This document shows positions 35,246 to 45,472 of a stretch of 64,000 bases of DNA, piece after piece. Under the pieces are notes generated by a model. It was given only the letters and a program-made list of their open reading frames with translations. It had not been told where the DNA came from and searched no databases. The position numbers were made by a program, and so were the translations under genes. Every line of letters starts with the position of its first letter. Position 1 is the stretch's first letter. This DNA comes from an uncultured Desulfobacter sp. (GTDB lineage: Bacteria; Desulfobacterota; Desulfobacteria; Desulfobacterales; Desulfobacteraceae): contig NZ_OY761445.1 in the NCBI RefSeq assembly GCF_963664415.1, forward strand, positions 2,630,501 through 2,694,500, in the 5' to 3' direction.

Positions 35246-35353
35246 TCACATGGGCAAACCGAGTTCGGGTCCATGAGGGTAATCACCATCGATATCAAAG
35301 GGTTTCCACAAATCAGCTGGAATCCCTTTTTGCTTCGCCGGTCCTTTGATCAT
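35246..35353 (-). CDS. 35-aa ORF downstream of the subtilase gene
   Basis: ATG at 35353 reads MIKGPAKQKGIPADLWKPFD and then IDGDYPHGPELGLPM, TGA at 35246. The composition looks protein-like, but the family is unknown and no clear ribosome site is present. It could be a small gene or a scrap of a longer one. The rest of 35046-35394 holds nothing I recognise. Confidence 0.3.
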   Translation of the reverse strand: MIKGPAKQKGIPADLWKPFDIDGDYPHGPELGLPM

Positions 35354-35394
35354 TTTGGTTTAAGCAATTGAGGTTCTGGTGATTTTTTTATGTA

Positions 35395-37917
35395 CTAATT
35401 CGGGATGGGAATTTTCACACCTATTTTTATGGCGACCGGCGTATAGATATCCATTTTTTCTTCAGGCGTCTTAATGGTAACAACAAGGGCGTAACGCGTT
35501 TTTTTATCCCATTTTCCAAGGTAGGATCTTTCTCTCCACCATCCGATGGTCGGAGAAACTGAAATCATGTTTGAACCTGCTAGCTCAGCAGCCGTTCCTT
35601 TCCAGATATCCGAGTGGATAGAGCCTTTGTTCCTGGTCTGTGATCCGATGACCCAGTGATCTGAAGCACTTTTTGTGTCGGGCTTGCCTTCATCTTCAAG
35701 TCTTGCTGCCGCGTTTACTCTTTTAACAAAATCTTCCTGGGGTTCCCCCGGAGAATTTAAATGGAACCTTAAGCCATGTGAAGCATATCTGTATCTATCT
35801 TTCCAGCCGATTTCACCAGGACCGGGTTCAATGAAATATGACAGGGTGATCCGCATCTCCACCAAAGTGCTTGACGGCAAGGCCAATAATGTTTCTTTGG
35901 GCCAAGGCAATTGATATAAGTGCATATCTTTTGTGCGATATCCACTTCCTTTCTCTTTTTTATCAAAAGGTTGAATTGTTTGCTGGGCAATCAGGGTCAG
36001 GGAATTGGAGGCACTGTATAAGGCATCCTGAAGATTGGGTACACCATAACCACAAATTCTCATTAACCTTTTTAAAGAAGTTTTTTTATCGTCTTTTGTA
36101 AATTGTTTTTTCAAATTTTCCGGCCACTGTGCCGAGTGAACCATGATGGCGCGCAAAGTTTCAGGCCAGAAGTTCGGATATTCAGATTGGATTTTTGCTG
36201 CAAACCATGCTGCATATGCTGTGGATGCACTTGTCATCCGGAAGGGATAGAAGTAACTTTCTTGTGGCTTATAATAGGTGGATAACATTGAAAGATCATC
36301 ACATTCAGACCCAAAGCCACATTCATCTATTGCAAAATTACCACCCTCCATTACAATTTCAGGTTTGATGGGCCACATATCATCCCAGATATGGGATGTC
36401 GTGGAAAACGGGGAAAGACAATCCTTGTGTGCGATTGGCTTATACCCGGACATTGTCTGGTCATTGATCTGGTTTAAGCGGGTACAGGCTCCAACCGTCA
36501 CGGCATTCCAGGACTGCCCGGGATCATGGATTGAATCTGTGATCTGTGCTTCAGGGTAATTTTTTGCCACATTCAAATCGTGGATATTTCCTGCACATAC
36601 AATCAACAATCTTTGAATATCATCCTGACTGCCGGAAGCAAGCTGGTCAAGTTGCCCTGACCAGGAGCTGGGCCGTCCCTGGTCCCGGGTGTCCACGGAA
36701 CTTATGCCCATGCAGACGATACGATTTCTATGGGGTGCCTGTATTTCAGCACGAAATATTCCCTGGCTTGTGATATTCCCCCACAAATCGGGTTCTGTTT
36801 GCTGTGGCGGCAAGGGAAGAATTTTCACCGACTCCAAACAGTGCTTGATTTCAACCGAATCTTGCCCCGCCAGACATGCTGCTAAATCCCCGAAAGCAGC
36901 CACACCGGCCATCAAGGTGCCATGCCTGTGATGAGCGTGGGTTCCCCACTCCGGATTAACTGTCTGGCAATCATCATCAGACAACAATGGATTCAAAAGT
37001 GGATGACCATTGTTAACCCCTGTGTCAAGAATGCAGACAGATGTGTCTGAATCAAAGTTCACTTTTATTCTATCCTGGAGATCGTCTATCCATTCCGCCT
37101 GATGAACATTTTTCATCTCCGTCCAGAAGCCTGCTGTTTCTTTTGCGTGGCGGTATTCAGCGATATCATCAGAATAAAGGGCTAATTTTTCCAGCTGGCT
37201 TTGGTTTACCAGAATCACTTTTACAATTCGCTCAGGAAATCTTATGAAGCCGGATTTTGACTGGATTTCCAGTTCTTGAATCAACTTATCGAATCTATCC
37301 ACAATTTCACTGGAACTGATATGTTCATCAAATTGCGCCCTTAACCAGACCTCACACCACCCAGGCTCATCTTTAGGGATTAATGCCTTGTCATCCAGCC
37401 AGAACGATTCTATTGCATCAGCTTTTCTGATATCCGAGATACTGTTAATCAAATCGCTGTGTTTGGGCTTGCCTGACGCTGTTTCCTGTCCGGCATACCG
37501 TTCTATTTTGTTGAAAAACAGCTCTTTTTTTTCATTGTCCACAAAAACGGTGGCAAAGGTTGTGATGTCGTCAGGCCGGGTGTCATAAGACAATTGGGCA
37601 GGCTTGCTGCTTTCTTTTCTTACGTTCAAAAGCCGGACCTTTTTTGACTTCATCTCCTCCAGGCTTTTGGTCACCAGGTCAAAGCCGGTCTCGCCTTTGA
37701 ATTCAAGGTAAACCCCTTTTCGGGTCGTGTGATGAACAACTTGTTCCGACTGTGTATCTGCCCAGGCTTGTGCCAGTTTTTGCTTTAATCTGGAACTATG
37801 GCTTCGCCTGTCTCTAAAAGAGGGGATGCGTTTTTCACCGCCCCTGCTGGAAATGCTTTTAAATAGGGTTGTTTCTGGTGACTCTTTGAGGATGATATGC
37901 GGATAATTGTCCGGCAT
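35395..37917 (-). CDS. ietS: subtilisin-like serine protease of an IetAS-type defence pair
   Basis: This 840-aa protein has no signal peptide, so it is cytoplasmic. The N-terminal ~285 residues are a helical/mixed region. The S8 domain has the catalytic Asp in VCILDTGVNNGHP (~296), His in HHRHGTLMAGVAAF (~328) and Ser in MTSASTAYAAWFAA (~564), with SAST in place of the usual GTSMA. A beta-rich C-terminal extension follows. The gene begins 9 bp after an AAA ATPase gene. A large cytoplasmic subtilase with a small AAA ATPase is the composition of IetAS, described as a plasmid toxin-antitoxin-like pair and later as an anti-phage system. A type I R-M operon lies directly upstream. Confidence 0.8.
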   Translation of the reverse strand: MPDNYPHIILKESPETTLFKSISSRGGEKRIPSFRDRRSHSSRLKQKLAQAWADTQSEQVVHHTTRKGVYLEFKGETGFDLVTKSLEEMKSKKVRLLNVRKESSKPAQLSYDTRPDDITTFATVFVDNEKKELFFNKIERYAGQETASGKPKHSDLINSISDIRKADAIESFWLDDKALIPKDEPGWCEVWLRAQFDEHISSSEIVDRFDKLIQELEIQSKSGFIRFPERIVKVILVNQSQLEKLALYSDDIAEYRHAKETAGFWTEMKNVHQAEWIDDLQDRIKVNFDSDTSVCILDTGVNNGHPLLNPLLSDDDCQTVNPEWGTHAHHRHGTLMAGVAAFGDLAACLAGQDSVEIKHCLESVKILPLPPQQTEPDLWGNITSQGIFRAEIQAPHRNRIVCMGISSVDTRDQGRPSSWSGQLDQLASGSQDDIQRLLIVCAGNIHDLNVAKNYPEAQITDSIHDPGQSWNAVTVGACTRLNQINDQTMSGYKPIAHKDCLSPFSTTSHIWDDMWPIKPEIVMEGGNFAIDECGFGSECDDLSMLSTYYKPQESYFYPFRMTSASTAYAAWFAAKIQSEYPNFWPETLRAIMVHSAQWPENLKKQFTKDDKKTSLKRLMRICGYGVPNLQDALYSASNSLTLIAQQTIQPFDKKEKGSGYRTKDMHLYQLPWPKETLLALPSSTLVEMRITLSYFIEPGPGEIGWKDRYRYASHGLRFHLNSPGEPQEDFVKRVNAAARLEDEGKPDTKSASDHWVIGSQTRNKGSIHSDIWKGTAAELAGSNMISVSPTIGWWRERSYLGKWDKKTRYALVVTIKTPEEKMDIYTPVAIKIGVKIPIPN

Positions 37918-37926
37918 TACAATGAA

Positions 37927-38892
37927 TTATATTCTCCAGGAGTTTGAATTCTGTCGTTCTTTCAGGGACCGGGATAACAAGGTTGCATTGGCCTTGGTTT
38001 TACCGGATAAAATAATCTCTTTGATGGTATCTTTACAGGCATAATCTATTTCCGCATGGGAGAGCCCTTTGCTCAGGCTGAGCACATTTTTCCACGCAAA
38101 CCGTGTGTCCATAAAGGTTCCCATGATATTTTTGATCAATGCCTGTCTCTCCTTCTCTTCGGGAAGACGATAGTTGAGTACATCTTCAAACCGGCGAAAC
38201 AGGGCGCTGTCAAGCAGTTTCGGGTTATTGGTGGCGGCAATAATCATACTGTCCGAGTGATCCTGTTCAATGAACTGCAAAAAAGCGTTCAATACCCGGC
38301 GCATTTCTCCGACATCATTGTCCATTGACCGCTCGGCCCCGATGGCATCAAACTCATCAAAAAAATATATGCCATGGACCTGTTTGATCATGTCAAATAT
38401 CTGGCGAAGCTTGGCACTTGTCTCTCCCATGAATTTGGTGACAAGGCGGTCCACTTGAATGGTATGCAGCTTCAAGTCCAGTTCTTTTGCCAGCACCCTT
38501 GCCGTCATGGTTTTCCCGGTTCCCGGAGGGCCGGAGAGCAATATTTTGCGCCGGTGCTGTAACCCATGGGCTTTTAATTTATTTTTTTGCCTGTATTCAT
38601 GAATGATTCTATGGATTCGTTTTTCCAAAGCTTCGGGCATCACCATGGCGGATTTGGGCGTTTCAGGCGCCTCTGTCAGAACCAGACCCTGTAACTCACC
38701 GGGGAAGGGAATTATTGAGGCGTTTTTCTGTTGACGCCCCTTATCCACAATGTCCCGGATGGCTTTGGCAATGGCTTGATGGCCCTGCCTGGACTCATGG
38801 GCGGCCAGCTGCAGCGAAATGGTATAAAACCGCTCTTTATCATCACTGAAATGCGATTTTATCAAAGCCTTTATTTGTTCTGCCGTTGCCAT
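37927..38892 (-). CDS. ietA: AAA ATPase of an IetAS-type defence pair
   Basis: 321 aa from MATAEQIKALIKSHF; an upstream in-frame TTG at 38931 lacks support. The AAA core has Walker A LLSGPPGTGKTMTARVLAKE (~121), Walker B IYFFDEFDAIGAERS (~179), sensor 1 MIIAATNNPKLLD and Arg finger region LFRRFEDVLNYRLP, as in FtsH/Cdc48-like single AAA modules. The N-terminal ~80 residues are helical. It is presumed to control or feed substrates to the subtilase encoded 9 bp downstream. The call depends on the pairing as well as the sequence. Confidence 0.8.
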   Translation of the reverse strand: MATAEQIKALIKSHFSDDKERFYTISLQLAAHESRQGHQAIAKAIRDIVDKGRQQKNASIIPFPGELQGLVLTEAPETPKSAMVMPEALEKRIHRIIHEYRQKNKLKAHGLQHRRKILLSGPPGTGKTMTARVLAKELDLKLHTIQVDRLVTKFMGETSAKLRQIFDMIKQVHGIYFFDEFDAIGAERSMDNDVGEMRRVLNAFLQFIEQDHSDSMIIAATNNPKLLDSALFRRFEDVLNYRLPEEKERQALIKNIMGTFMDTRFAWKNVLSLSKGLSHAEIDYACKDTIKEIILSGKTKANATLLSRSLKERQNSNSWRI

Positions 38893-38985
38893 TTTCAGGG
38901 TTACCTTTGGATAAGTGTTTGTAATATTCAATATTTATCATCTGTGAATATTTTGCAATATTAAAGATTGGGGTGAGCTGTTACT

Positions 38986-40389
38986 TCAAGCGGGTCCTTG
39001 CCCATTAATCCGGGCGAGGAGTTCTGCTGCCGGTTCGTCTGATGGGTCTTGTGGGACTAGTTCGCCTTTGAATGCTTTGGAAAGAATAGCTTGTGCAAGT
39101 TTATTTAACTTTACCGTAGCGTTAAGATAATTTGTTTCAACATCATCAATAAAATTAAAAAAGAGTTCTATCCTCCTTGCAATTTCTTGTTGTTCCTCGA
39201 TTGGAGGTAACGGAAAAGGAAACTTCTTGATGTCCCTTATATTTATATGCGGGGAAGCGCTTCCACCGATTAGATTGCTCACATGTTTTAGGACAATAGG
39301 GGAATTAAGATAATATGAAAAAAATTGGCTTGAGACTGAACAACTTGGCCTAAAAAGCATCATTCTTTGCCCAAGGCAAATGTCTTCTTCTATATCTAAA
39401 AGACAAGCTATCCCAAGGATTCCACCCTCTCTGCTATATAAAATATCCCCGACTTTTGGTTTTAAACGCTCTATTCGATTTTGATAAGTCTTTTCAGAAA
39501 CATATCTTACCTCATCCAAATTCAATTTAAATGGGGAAAAATTAGTGGTCCTTAAGCACATTTTACCAGAAGTCGTCCATTTAGGAGTTGAGTGGGCACA
39601 ATCGACTATATATATAGAAACGGAATCTATATTGGTTTTTACCCAGGTCGATGGAATAACGGTATTAATAAACCTTTCATCAATTTCTGACGTAATTTTA
39701 AATGAGTACCTCGTATTTGCCCTTGCCTTAGCCTCACATCTTTCATTTTGTATTTTCCCTAATAGATGATTAGCAGGTTCAACATCAGGATTCTTTTTCC
39801 GCCATTCTGCGGTCAGATCTCCCCGGAAAGCACTTGCCAGTATGGATTGCCTGAGTTTGTCCAGAAGGGGTTTGGCTGCATCAAGGGCTTGTTTTGCTTT
39901 TTGGCTTTTGGATTGGAGAGACTCTATTTTGTCTGAAATCCTTTGTTGTTCCTGGATAGGCGGAACCTGAACGGGGAAATCATTAAGAACAGTTTTATTT
40001 ATTTGCTTAAATGTGGTTCCAGTTCCTAATTTTTCCAAATTGTTTGAATTGCGACTTAGCCAATTTTTCAGCCAACAATGTTGAACTCCAATTGGCCTTA
40101 GGCCAGCTACGCCTCGACCAAGACAATATCTTTTATCAGCGGTGTTATGTTTTCCGATTGTTGCACGGATACAAAGGATAATGTCATCAGGTTCGCACAC
40201 CTTGGTGGGCGCTGTAGTAAATCTTTTAGAAATAGGAACTTCGTCACCAAGGTCTGCCGCTCCACCAACTAATGGAGTTCCTATCCCTTCGGTATTCGTA
40301 GCGGTCCCTTTTGGTGACTGCCCCATCTCTATTTGGGCAATTCTCCCAAGTGAAGTCTTAGCCCATTGTTCAGGAAATTTAATGGCCAT
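38986..40389 (-). CDS. hsdS: type I restriction-modification specificity subunit
   Basis: This 467-aa protein has two target-recognition domains, beginning PEQWAKTSLGRIAQIEMGQS and PSTWVKTNIDSVSIYIVDCA. Each is followed by a conserved helical spacer (PPIQEQQRISDKIESLQSK; PPIEEQQEIARRIELFF) and the repeated ILASAFRGDL / ILSKAFKGEL motif. The two halves recognise the two parts of a bipartite DNA site. Its start overlaps the hsdM stop by 11 bp. Recognition sequence cannot be predicted from here. Confidence 0.94.
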   Translation of the reverse strand: MAIKFPEQWAKTSLGRIAQIEMGQSPKGTATNTEGIGTPLVGGAADLGDEVPISKRFTTAPTKVCEPDDIILCIRATIGKHNTADKRYCLGRGVAGLRPIGVQHCWLKNWLSRNSNNLEKLGTGTTFKQINKTVLNDFPVQVPPIQEQQRISDKIESLQSKSQKAKQALDAAKPLLDKLRQSILASAFRGDLTAEWRKKNPDVEPANHLLGKIQNERCEAKARANTRYSFKITSEIDERFINTVIPSTWVKTNIDSVSIYIVDCAHSTPKWTTSGKMCLRTTNFSPFKLNLDEVRYVSEKTYQNRIERLKPKVGDILYSREGGILGIACLLDIEEDICLGQRMMLFRPSCSVSSQFFSYYLNSPIVLKHVSNLIGGSASPHINIRDIKKFPFPLPPIEEQQEIARRIELFFNFIDDVETNYLNATVKLNKLAQAILSKAFKGELVPQDPSDEPAAELLARINGQGPA

Positions 40390-41815
40390 TGGTCATGCCT
40401 CCTTTTTCAAGAATAGCCATCAACTCTTCCATCTCATCTATTGCAGTTCTTAAATGATCCATAATTTCTGCTGCGATAACTTCAGGTTCAGGCAACTTCT
40501 CACCGTTCCCGGTACTATCATCCTGCAGCCAGGAAATATCGAGATTATCACCACGGGATTTAATGGTGTCTCTGTCAAATACCCGGAACCGCCCTTCTTC
40601 CCCCTGATCCGTTCTTGCGCTCAACCCCATAGGATCATCACCAAAGGCTACTTCAAATTCTTTGAAATGCTCTCGGGTCAAAGGCGTCCGTTTCCCAAAG
40701 GACGGCATATTGGTCCGCAGGTCATAGACCCAGACCTCTTTGGTGTTGTCCTTTTCCGTGGTTCCCCTGGAAAAGAACAGGACATTGGTTTTGACCCCCT
40801 GGGCATAGAAGATCCCCGTGGGAAGGCGCAGGATCGTATGCAGGTTGCATTTGTGCATTAAGTCGGCCCGGACTTTTTGCCCCACATTGTCCTCAAACAA
40901 TACGTTGTCCGGCAGAACCACGGCGGCCCTGCCCCCCGGTTTCAATCCCCTGTAGATATGCTGTAAAAATGCCAGCTGTTTGTTGCTGGTGGGATAGGTG
41001 AACTCCCGGGTTGGCGCACCCCCGCCTTTTTTGGTGCCAAAGGGGGGATTGGTCATGATGATATCTGCTTTGGGCAGGGCGGCCCCGGCTGATCCAAGGG
41101 TGTTGCCCAACTGCAAAGGCCCTGCAATATCATGGAGCATCATGTTCATCAACGCCAGGCGATGGGCATCCTGGACCAGCTCCATGCCGCACAGGGCCTG
41201 GTTGCGCTGAAAATTCTGGGCATCTTCGGAAAGGTCATACAGATCATCGGTTCGCTCTTTGATATACCGGTCTGCCATGAGCAGGAAGCCCCCGGTTCCT
41301 GCGGCAGGGTCCTGGATAACTTCGCCGGGCCGGGGTTTAACCAGCTCCACAATGGACTCTATCAACGGCCTGGGGGTGAAGTATTGGCCGGCACCGCTTT
41401 TCTTTTCATTGGCGTTTTTCTCCATCAAGCCTTCATACAGATCCCCAAGGCCTTCCTGGCGGGCGCTGTACCAGTCCAGTTCATCAATATTTTGGATCAG
41501 TTTGTTCAGGTTTCTGGGGTGCCTTAATGATGTTGTGGCATTGGCGTAAATCGCCTGGACCCGCCCGCTTCCCTGCCGTCCAAGTTCAACGAGCATAATG
41601 CGGTAAAAGTCCAACTGGTCCACACCCTCTTTTTGAACAAGGGTATCCCAGCGATACTCTTCCGGCAGTTGATTTTCGGTGCCGGTCTCTTTTGCCATTT
41701 TCAAGAAAAGAATATATGTCAGTTCGGTGACATATTGATGATAGGTGATACCGTCATCCTTGAGGATGTTACAAAATCCCCACAGTTTTTGTACAATATC
41801 CTGTGTTGTTGCCAT
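40379..41815 (-). CDS. hsdM: type I restriction-modification DNA adenine methyltransferase
   Basis: This 478-aa protein has an N-terminal HsdM helical domain (VQKLWGFCNILKDDGITYHQ). SAM-binding motif I is IQDPAAGTGGFLLMADRY at ~168 and catalytic motif IV is MTNPPFGTKKGG at ~255, the NPPF of N6-adenine methylases. It modifies host DNA with HsdS and forms the core of the restriction complex. It lies 9 bp after hsdR. The frame is intact. Confidence 0.95.
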   Translation of the reverse strand: MATTQDIVQKLWGFCNILKDDGITYHQYVTELTYILFLKMAKETGTENQLPEEYRWDTLVQKEGVDQLDFYRIMLVELGRQGSGRVQAIYANATTSLRHPRNLNKLIQNIDELDWYSARQEGLGDLYEGLMEKNANEKKSGAGQYFTPRPLIESIVELVKPRPGEVIQDPAAGTGGFLLMADRYIKERTDDLYDLSEDAQNFQRNQALCGMELVQDAHRLALMNMMLHDIAGPLQLGNTLGSAGAALPKADIIMTNPPFGTKKGGGAPTREFTYPTSNKQLAFLQHIYRGLKPGGRAAVVLPDNVLFEDNVGQKVRADLMHKCNLHTILRLPTGIFYAQGVKTNVLFFSRGTTEKDNTKEVWVYDLRTNMPSFGKRTPLTREHFKEFEVAFGDDPMGLSARTDQGEEGRFRVFDRDTIKSRGDNLDISWLQDDSTGNGEKLPEPEVIAAEIMDHLRTAIDEMEELMAILEKGGMTNGH

Positions 41816-41824
41816 GATAGTCCT

Positions 41825-44800
41825 TTATCCCATGGCCGTATCTTTCCAAAGTTCATCACTGATCCGGCCCAATATTTCATTCATTTGGCCGTTAAATATC
41901 TTATTCAGCCGATTAAAGCCACCCTGATCTTTGAACCTGCCGCTGTCCAGGGATGCGCGGTCCACAATGGTCTCTTGTTCCAGTTGTTTACCGATTCTTT
42001 CCAACCATTTCCTTTGGGGATCGGTCCAGGGTTGGTTTGCAAGAATGGCATCCATGGCATGTTTTACCCTGTCCTGATAAGGGATCAGCGGAGATCCCAA
42101 TACAGACTGCCGGATAAATCCAATGATGGATGCTGCAATTTCAACATTATTGGCATCTTTCCAGGCGGTTTTCAGGGTCATTTCATTGTATCCTTCCCGG
42201 TCCAGGATCAATCGAAGCTCCTTGAGCTGTTCCCGGGTCAAATCCCTGGGTTTTGTCGTGACCACCATAATGGCGGGAATTTTATTTTTGTTTTCAGTCA
42301 GGTATTTTCCAAAGGATTCAAGATAATCTTCAGGCTTTTTATGGGCACCATACCCGTGGGAGACGCCGATGACCTCATCCCCATGGCCGGATATCAGCAA
42401 CACCTTTTCTTTGTCGGCCTTCAGTTCATCAAGAAACTTGGGAAGATCCGGTTTTGCCGCAAAATAATCTTTAATCTGGTGCCCGGACATCTTCATCCAT
42501 TGCCTGGCTGCGATTTCAGGGGTATTGCCCGTAAGCGATTTGAACTGATCCAATGCAGCGTCTGTGATCAGGCGCTTTTTATACTGCATTTTGGCAACGA
42601 TCTGGTCACGTATTTCCATCCGAAGAGCTTCATCATCCACCTTTTCAAGCTCCTGGGCCAATTGTGTAAAGGTGATTTTAGGGTCCACCACCACAGGTTT
42701 CATGGTGGAATAGGGTTCCAGGGCGGAGTAAAGGTCTACGGCATCAAAGATACGAAAGAAATCTTTATTGATCTCATCACATGGCCGGGTGGCCCTGCCT
42801 ATCATCTGTTCATACAAAATGCGGCTTTTTACCCGCCGGATGAACACCAGATTGACGATTTCAGGCACATCAATGCCGGTTGTAAGCAGGTCTACCGTAA
42901 CCGCGACAGAGGGTTGCTTCTCCAGCTTATACCTGCGGATCTTTTCAAGGGGCTTATCTGCTGCTGCGGTGATTTTTACCACGGCATCGTCATCAACAGA
43001 ACCGTACTGGTCCCCAAAGGCCTCTTTGAGCAGCGTGACCACCATGTCGGCATGGCTGTCCGTGGCACAGAATATCAGTGTTTTTCCGGGCAATGCCGGG
43101 TCAATATGCCTGGCAAGTTCCTCACAGACCACCTTGTTAAAGTTTTCCGTGATGACAAAGGTGTTGAACTTTTCCACATCAATGGTGACTTCATCCGGTG
43201 TGTTATGGGTGGAAAGCTGTCCTGTATTGACATGATAGACCGCCATCTCTTCATTAACTTGCCAGGTGATGCCGTCATCGGCCAGCCTGGTTTTAATGCA
43301 GATGGGCGGTTCATGGTCCCGAAGATATCCTTCAATGACGGCCTGGCGGTAAGAGTAGGTAAACACCGGGTCGTCAAATATTTGTGTGGTGTGCAGTGCC
43401 GGTGTGGCAGTCAGACCGATTTTGACCGCATCAAAATGGTCCAGGACCTTTGTGTATTTCGATATATAGTCCCGTTCACTGCGAAAGGTCAGTTCCCCTT
43501 CGGTCATCTCCCGGTCCAGGGCATACCCTCTGTGGCACTCATCCACAATAATGCAGTCATACTGATCTATGGCCAAGGGCCGGGTATCTTCTGCGGGATA
43601 CAATAACCGCCGGATCATCCCCTGGATGGTGGCAATATGCAGGCGGGTATCTTTTTCCGGGGTGATATCCCCCAGTTCTTTGACGTCGTATATATCTGAA
43701 AAGGATTGGAGGTTTTCCAGTTTCACATCTTTAAACGCCCCGGCAGCCTGTTCCCCTAAGGAGGTCCGATCCACGAGAAATAGAATCCGTCGGAACCGTT
43801 TGGCCTTCAGCAGTCTGTATGACAGGCCGATGCAGGTGCGGGTTTTGCCGGTGCCGGTGGCCATGGCCAATAATATCTGCTGTTTTTCATCAGCGATGGA
43901 CTTTTCAGCGGCTTTAATGGCCTTAAGCTGATACTCCCTTAATCCCAGATAGTCGGTGGGCTCTTTGTACAGCTTGTCGTGGGCATCGGTCACATCAATA
44001 TTGAGAAGCCCTTTAAGGCCTTTGGGGGTGTACCATGAATCCAGGGGTCTGGAATGATTGGTTGAAAGGCGTCCATCCAGGAACCATATCCCGCTTTTGG
44101 TCTTTAACTGTCTTAGGAAAGGCCTGCCGTTAGTGGCAAAAAGAAACGGCACTTTATAGTTGCCCCATGGGCCACCGGCCAGTGTCCATCCATTTCCTGT
44201 TTCAAAGCCTTCGCTGTAACGCTTTGCTTGCTCTATGGACCCGCAGACATCTTTATTTTTCCGTTTGGCCTCAACAATACCAATGGCGGTTAGCCCCGCA
44301 AACAAAACATAATCGGCCCGGCCTTTGCCGTTATCCACCGGCCATTCAGCAATGGCTATATTTTTTCCCTTTTGGGCACGAACGCCTTTTTTATAAGTCA
44401 GATTTTTAGTGTCCGCATCCCAACCGGCCTCTTGAAGCTGGGTATCAATGATTTTTCTGGTATCAGCCTCATTCAGGTCAATTTCTTCATCAGCTTTTGC
44501 AGCTTTAGCAAGGGCAAAGCTGATCGTCTCGGGTTTGGCTTTTGCCTGGGCCTTAAGCTGGTTTATATATTCCTGATGCTTTTGTTTTTCCGATATCAGC
44601 TGCTCTTCTGTCTCTTCCGCAAGATTTAGGGCGGCATTCAGGTCTTCATAGATTTTTTGAATTTCTATTTCCTGCTGATCCGCAATTGCTGCCTTTTCCC
44701 GGGCTTTGGCCAATTGTTGCCTGAGCTGTTTAAGCTCTTTTTTCAGTTCTGCATCTGCCTGGGAAGGATCAGGCGGAGGAATGAAGGGACCTTTGGCAAG

Positions 44801-45199
44801 ATTCGGATTTTTACCAAAGGATTTATGGAACCAGACCGCCAGTTCTCTTGCCATCCGCAAATGATGCAGGGCTTCGCCTTGATTTCCGGCAAGTTCATGA
44901 ACGGCTTTGTTGCCGGTTTTTCGCAGGGCGTGAAAAAGCTGAGATGCTTTGGGAGATACTATATTCTCATATTCAAGTTTTCTTAATACCGTGACAGCAG
45001 TATCTTCAGGACAAATATCCAGCCCCGTTCTTGCGGCTAACTCCTGTGCCAGCAATTCCCCAAATTGACGAAGCTTGATTAATGCAGTGTTGGGGTCATC
45101 AAAGACATAGCGCTCAGCAAACACTGCGCATTGAAAAAGAAATGCATTGTATTCAGACAAAAAAAAGAAATTTGGAGACTTGATTACGGTCGTATCCAT
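41825..45199 (-). CDS. hsdR: type I restriction endonuclease subunit
   Basis: This 1124-aa protein starts with a DUF4145-like helical domain (about 10-140) and a coiled coil (150-230). The HsdR nuclease region follows, with the PD-(D/E)xK residues in GRADYVLFAG and GIVEAKRKNKD (~285-310). The translocase has Walker A AMATGTGKTRTCIGLSY (~443), DECHRG (~553), and SF2 motifs through LLTTGIDVPEIVNLVF and QMIGRATRPCDE. It is an ATP-driven DNA translocase that cuts unmodified DNA. The operon order hsdR-hsdM-hsdS, all intact, implies a working system. Confidence 0.94.
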   Translation of the reverse strand: MDTTVIKSPNFFFLSEYNAFLFQCAVFAERYVFDDPNTALIKLRQFGELLAQELAARTGLDICPEDTAVTVLRKLEYENIVSPKASQLFHALRKTGNKAVHELAGNQGEALHHLRMARELAVWFHKSFGKNPNLAKGPFIPPPDPSQADAELKKELKQLRQQLAKAREKAAIADQQEIEIQKIYEDLNAALNLAEETEEQLISEKQKHQEYINQLKAQAKAKPETISFALAKAAKADEEIDLNEADTRKIIDTQLQEAGWDADTKNLTYKKGVRAQKGKNIAIAEWPVDNGKGRADYVLFAGLTAIGIVEAKRKNKDVCGSIEQAKRYSEGFETGNGWTLAGGPWGNYKVPFLFATNGRPFLRQLKTKSGIWFLDGRLSTNHSRPLDSWYTPKGLKGLLNIDVTDAHDKLYKEPTDYLGLREYQLKAIKAAEKSIADEKQQILLAMATGTGKTRTCIGLSYRLLKAKRFRRILFLVDRTSLGEQAAGAFKDVKLENLQSFSDIYDVKELGDITPEKDTRLHIATIQGMIRRLLYPAEDTRPLAIDQYDCIIVDECHRGYALDREMTEGELTFRSERDYISKYTKVLDHFDAVKIGLTATPALHTTQIFDDPVFTYSYRQAVIEGYLRDHEPPICIKTRLADDGITWQVNEEMAVYHVNTGQLSTHNTPDEVTIDVEKFNTFVITENFNKVVCEELARHIDPALPGKTLIFCATDSHADMVVTLLKEAFGDQYGSVDDDAVVKITAAADKPLEKIRRYKLEKQPSVAVTVDLLTTGIDVPEIVNLVFIRRVKSRILYEQMIGRATRPCDEINKDFFRIFDAVDLYSALEPYSTMKPVVVDPKITFTQLAQELEKVDDEALRMEIRDQIVAKMQYKKRLITDAALDQFKSLTGNTPEIAARQWMKMSGHQIKDYFAAKPDLPKFLDELKADKEKVLLISGHGDEVIGVSHGYGAHKKPEDYLESFGKYLTENKNKIPAIMVVTTKPRDLTREQLKELRLILDREGYNEMTLKTAWKDANNVEIAASIIGFIRQSVLGSPLIPYQDRVKHAMDAILANQPWTDPQRKWLERIGKQLEQETIVDRASLDSGRFKDQGGFNRLNKIFNGQMNEILGRISDELWKDTAMG

Positions 45200-45472
45200 A
45201 TTTTACTGAACCTGAACAATGAGTGTTTATTGTTGAATTATCTCACGTACCCATCTTCAATATCTGTTAATCACTATGAAATCAACAGAATATAGTAATA
45301 TTATGAATAGTTTTCCGACTTCAAAATAGGCGACCGTTGAGGATTGACATGAACGTAGGGCCCTTCGGGCGTGCTTTATCGTTCCCGAAAATGGAAATTC
45401 CTATACTATGAAGTCAGGGACGCGGAAACTCTACAGCTTTTATTTTTTCCGAGCCCCTTATCTGAGGCCGGA
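45200..45472. other. 273-bp spacer between hsdR and the reductase gene
   Basis: No gene seen. The upstream region of hsdR lies here. A small GCCC/GGGC hairpin occurs at 45360-45370 but lacks a T-tract. Confidence 0.4.

Noticed and set aside
41633..43606. 657-codon open frame on the plus strand opposite hsdR
   Set aside because: It is the antisense shadow of the well-supported hsdR gene; its translation has no domain signature and the composition of a reversed frame.
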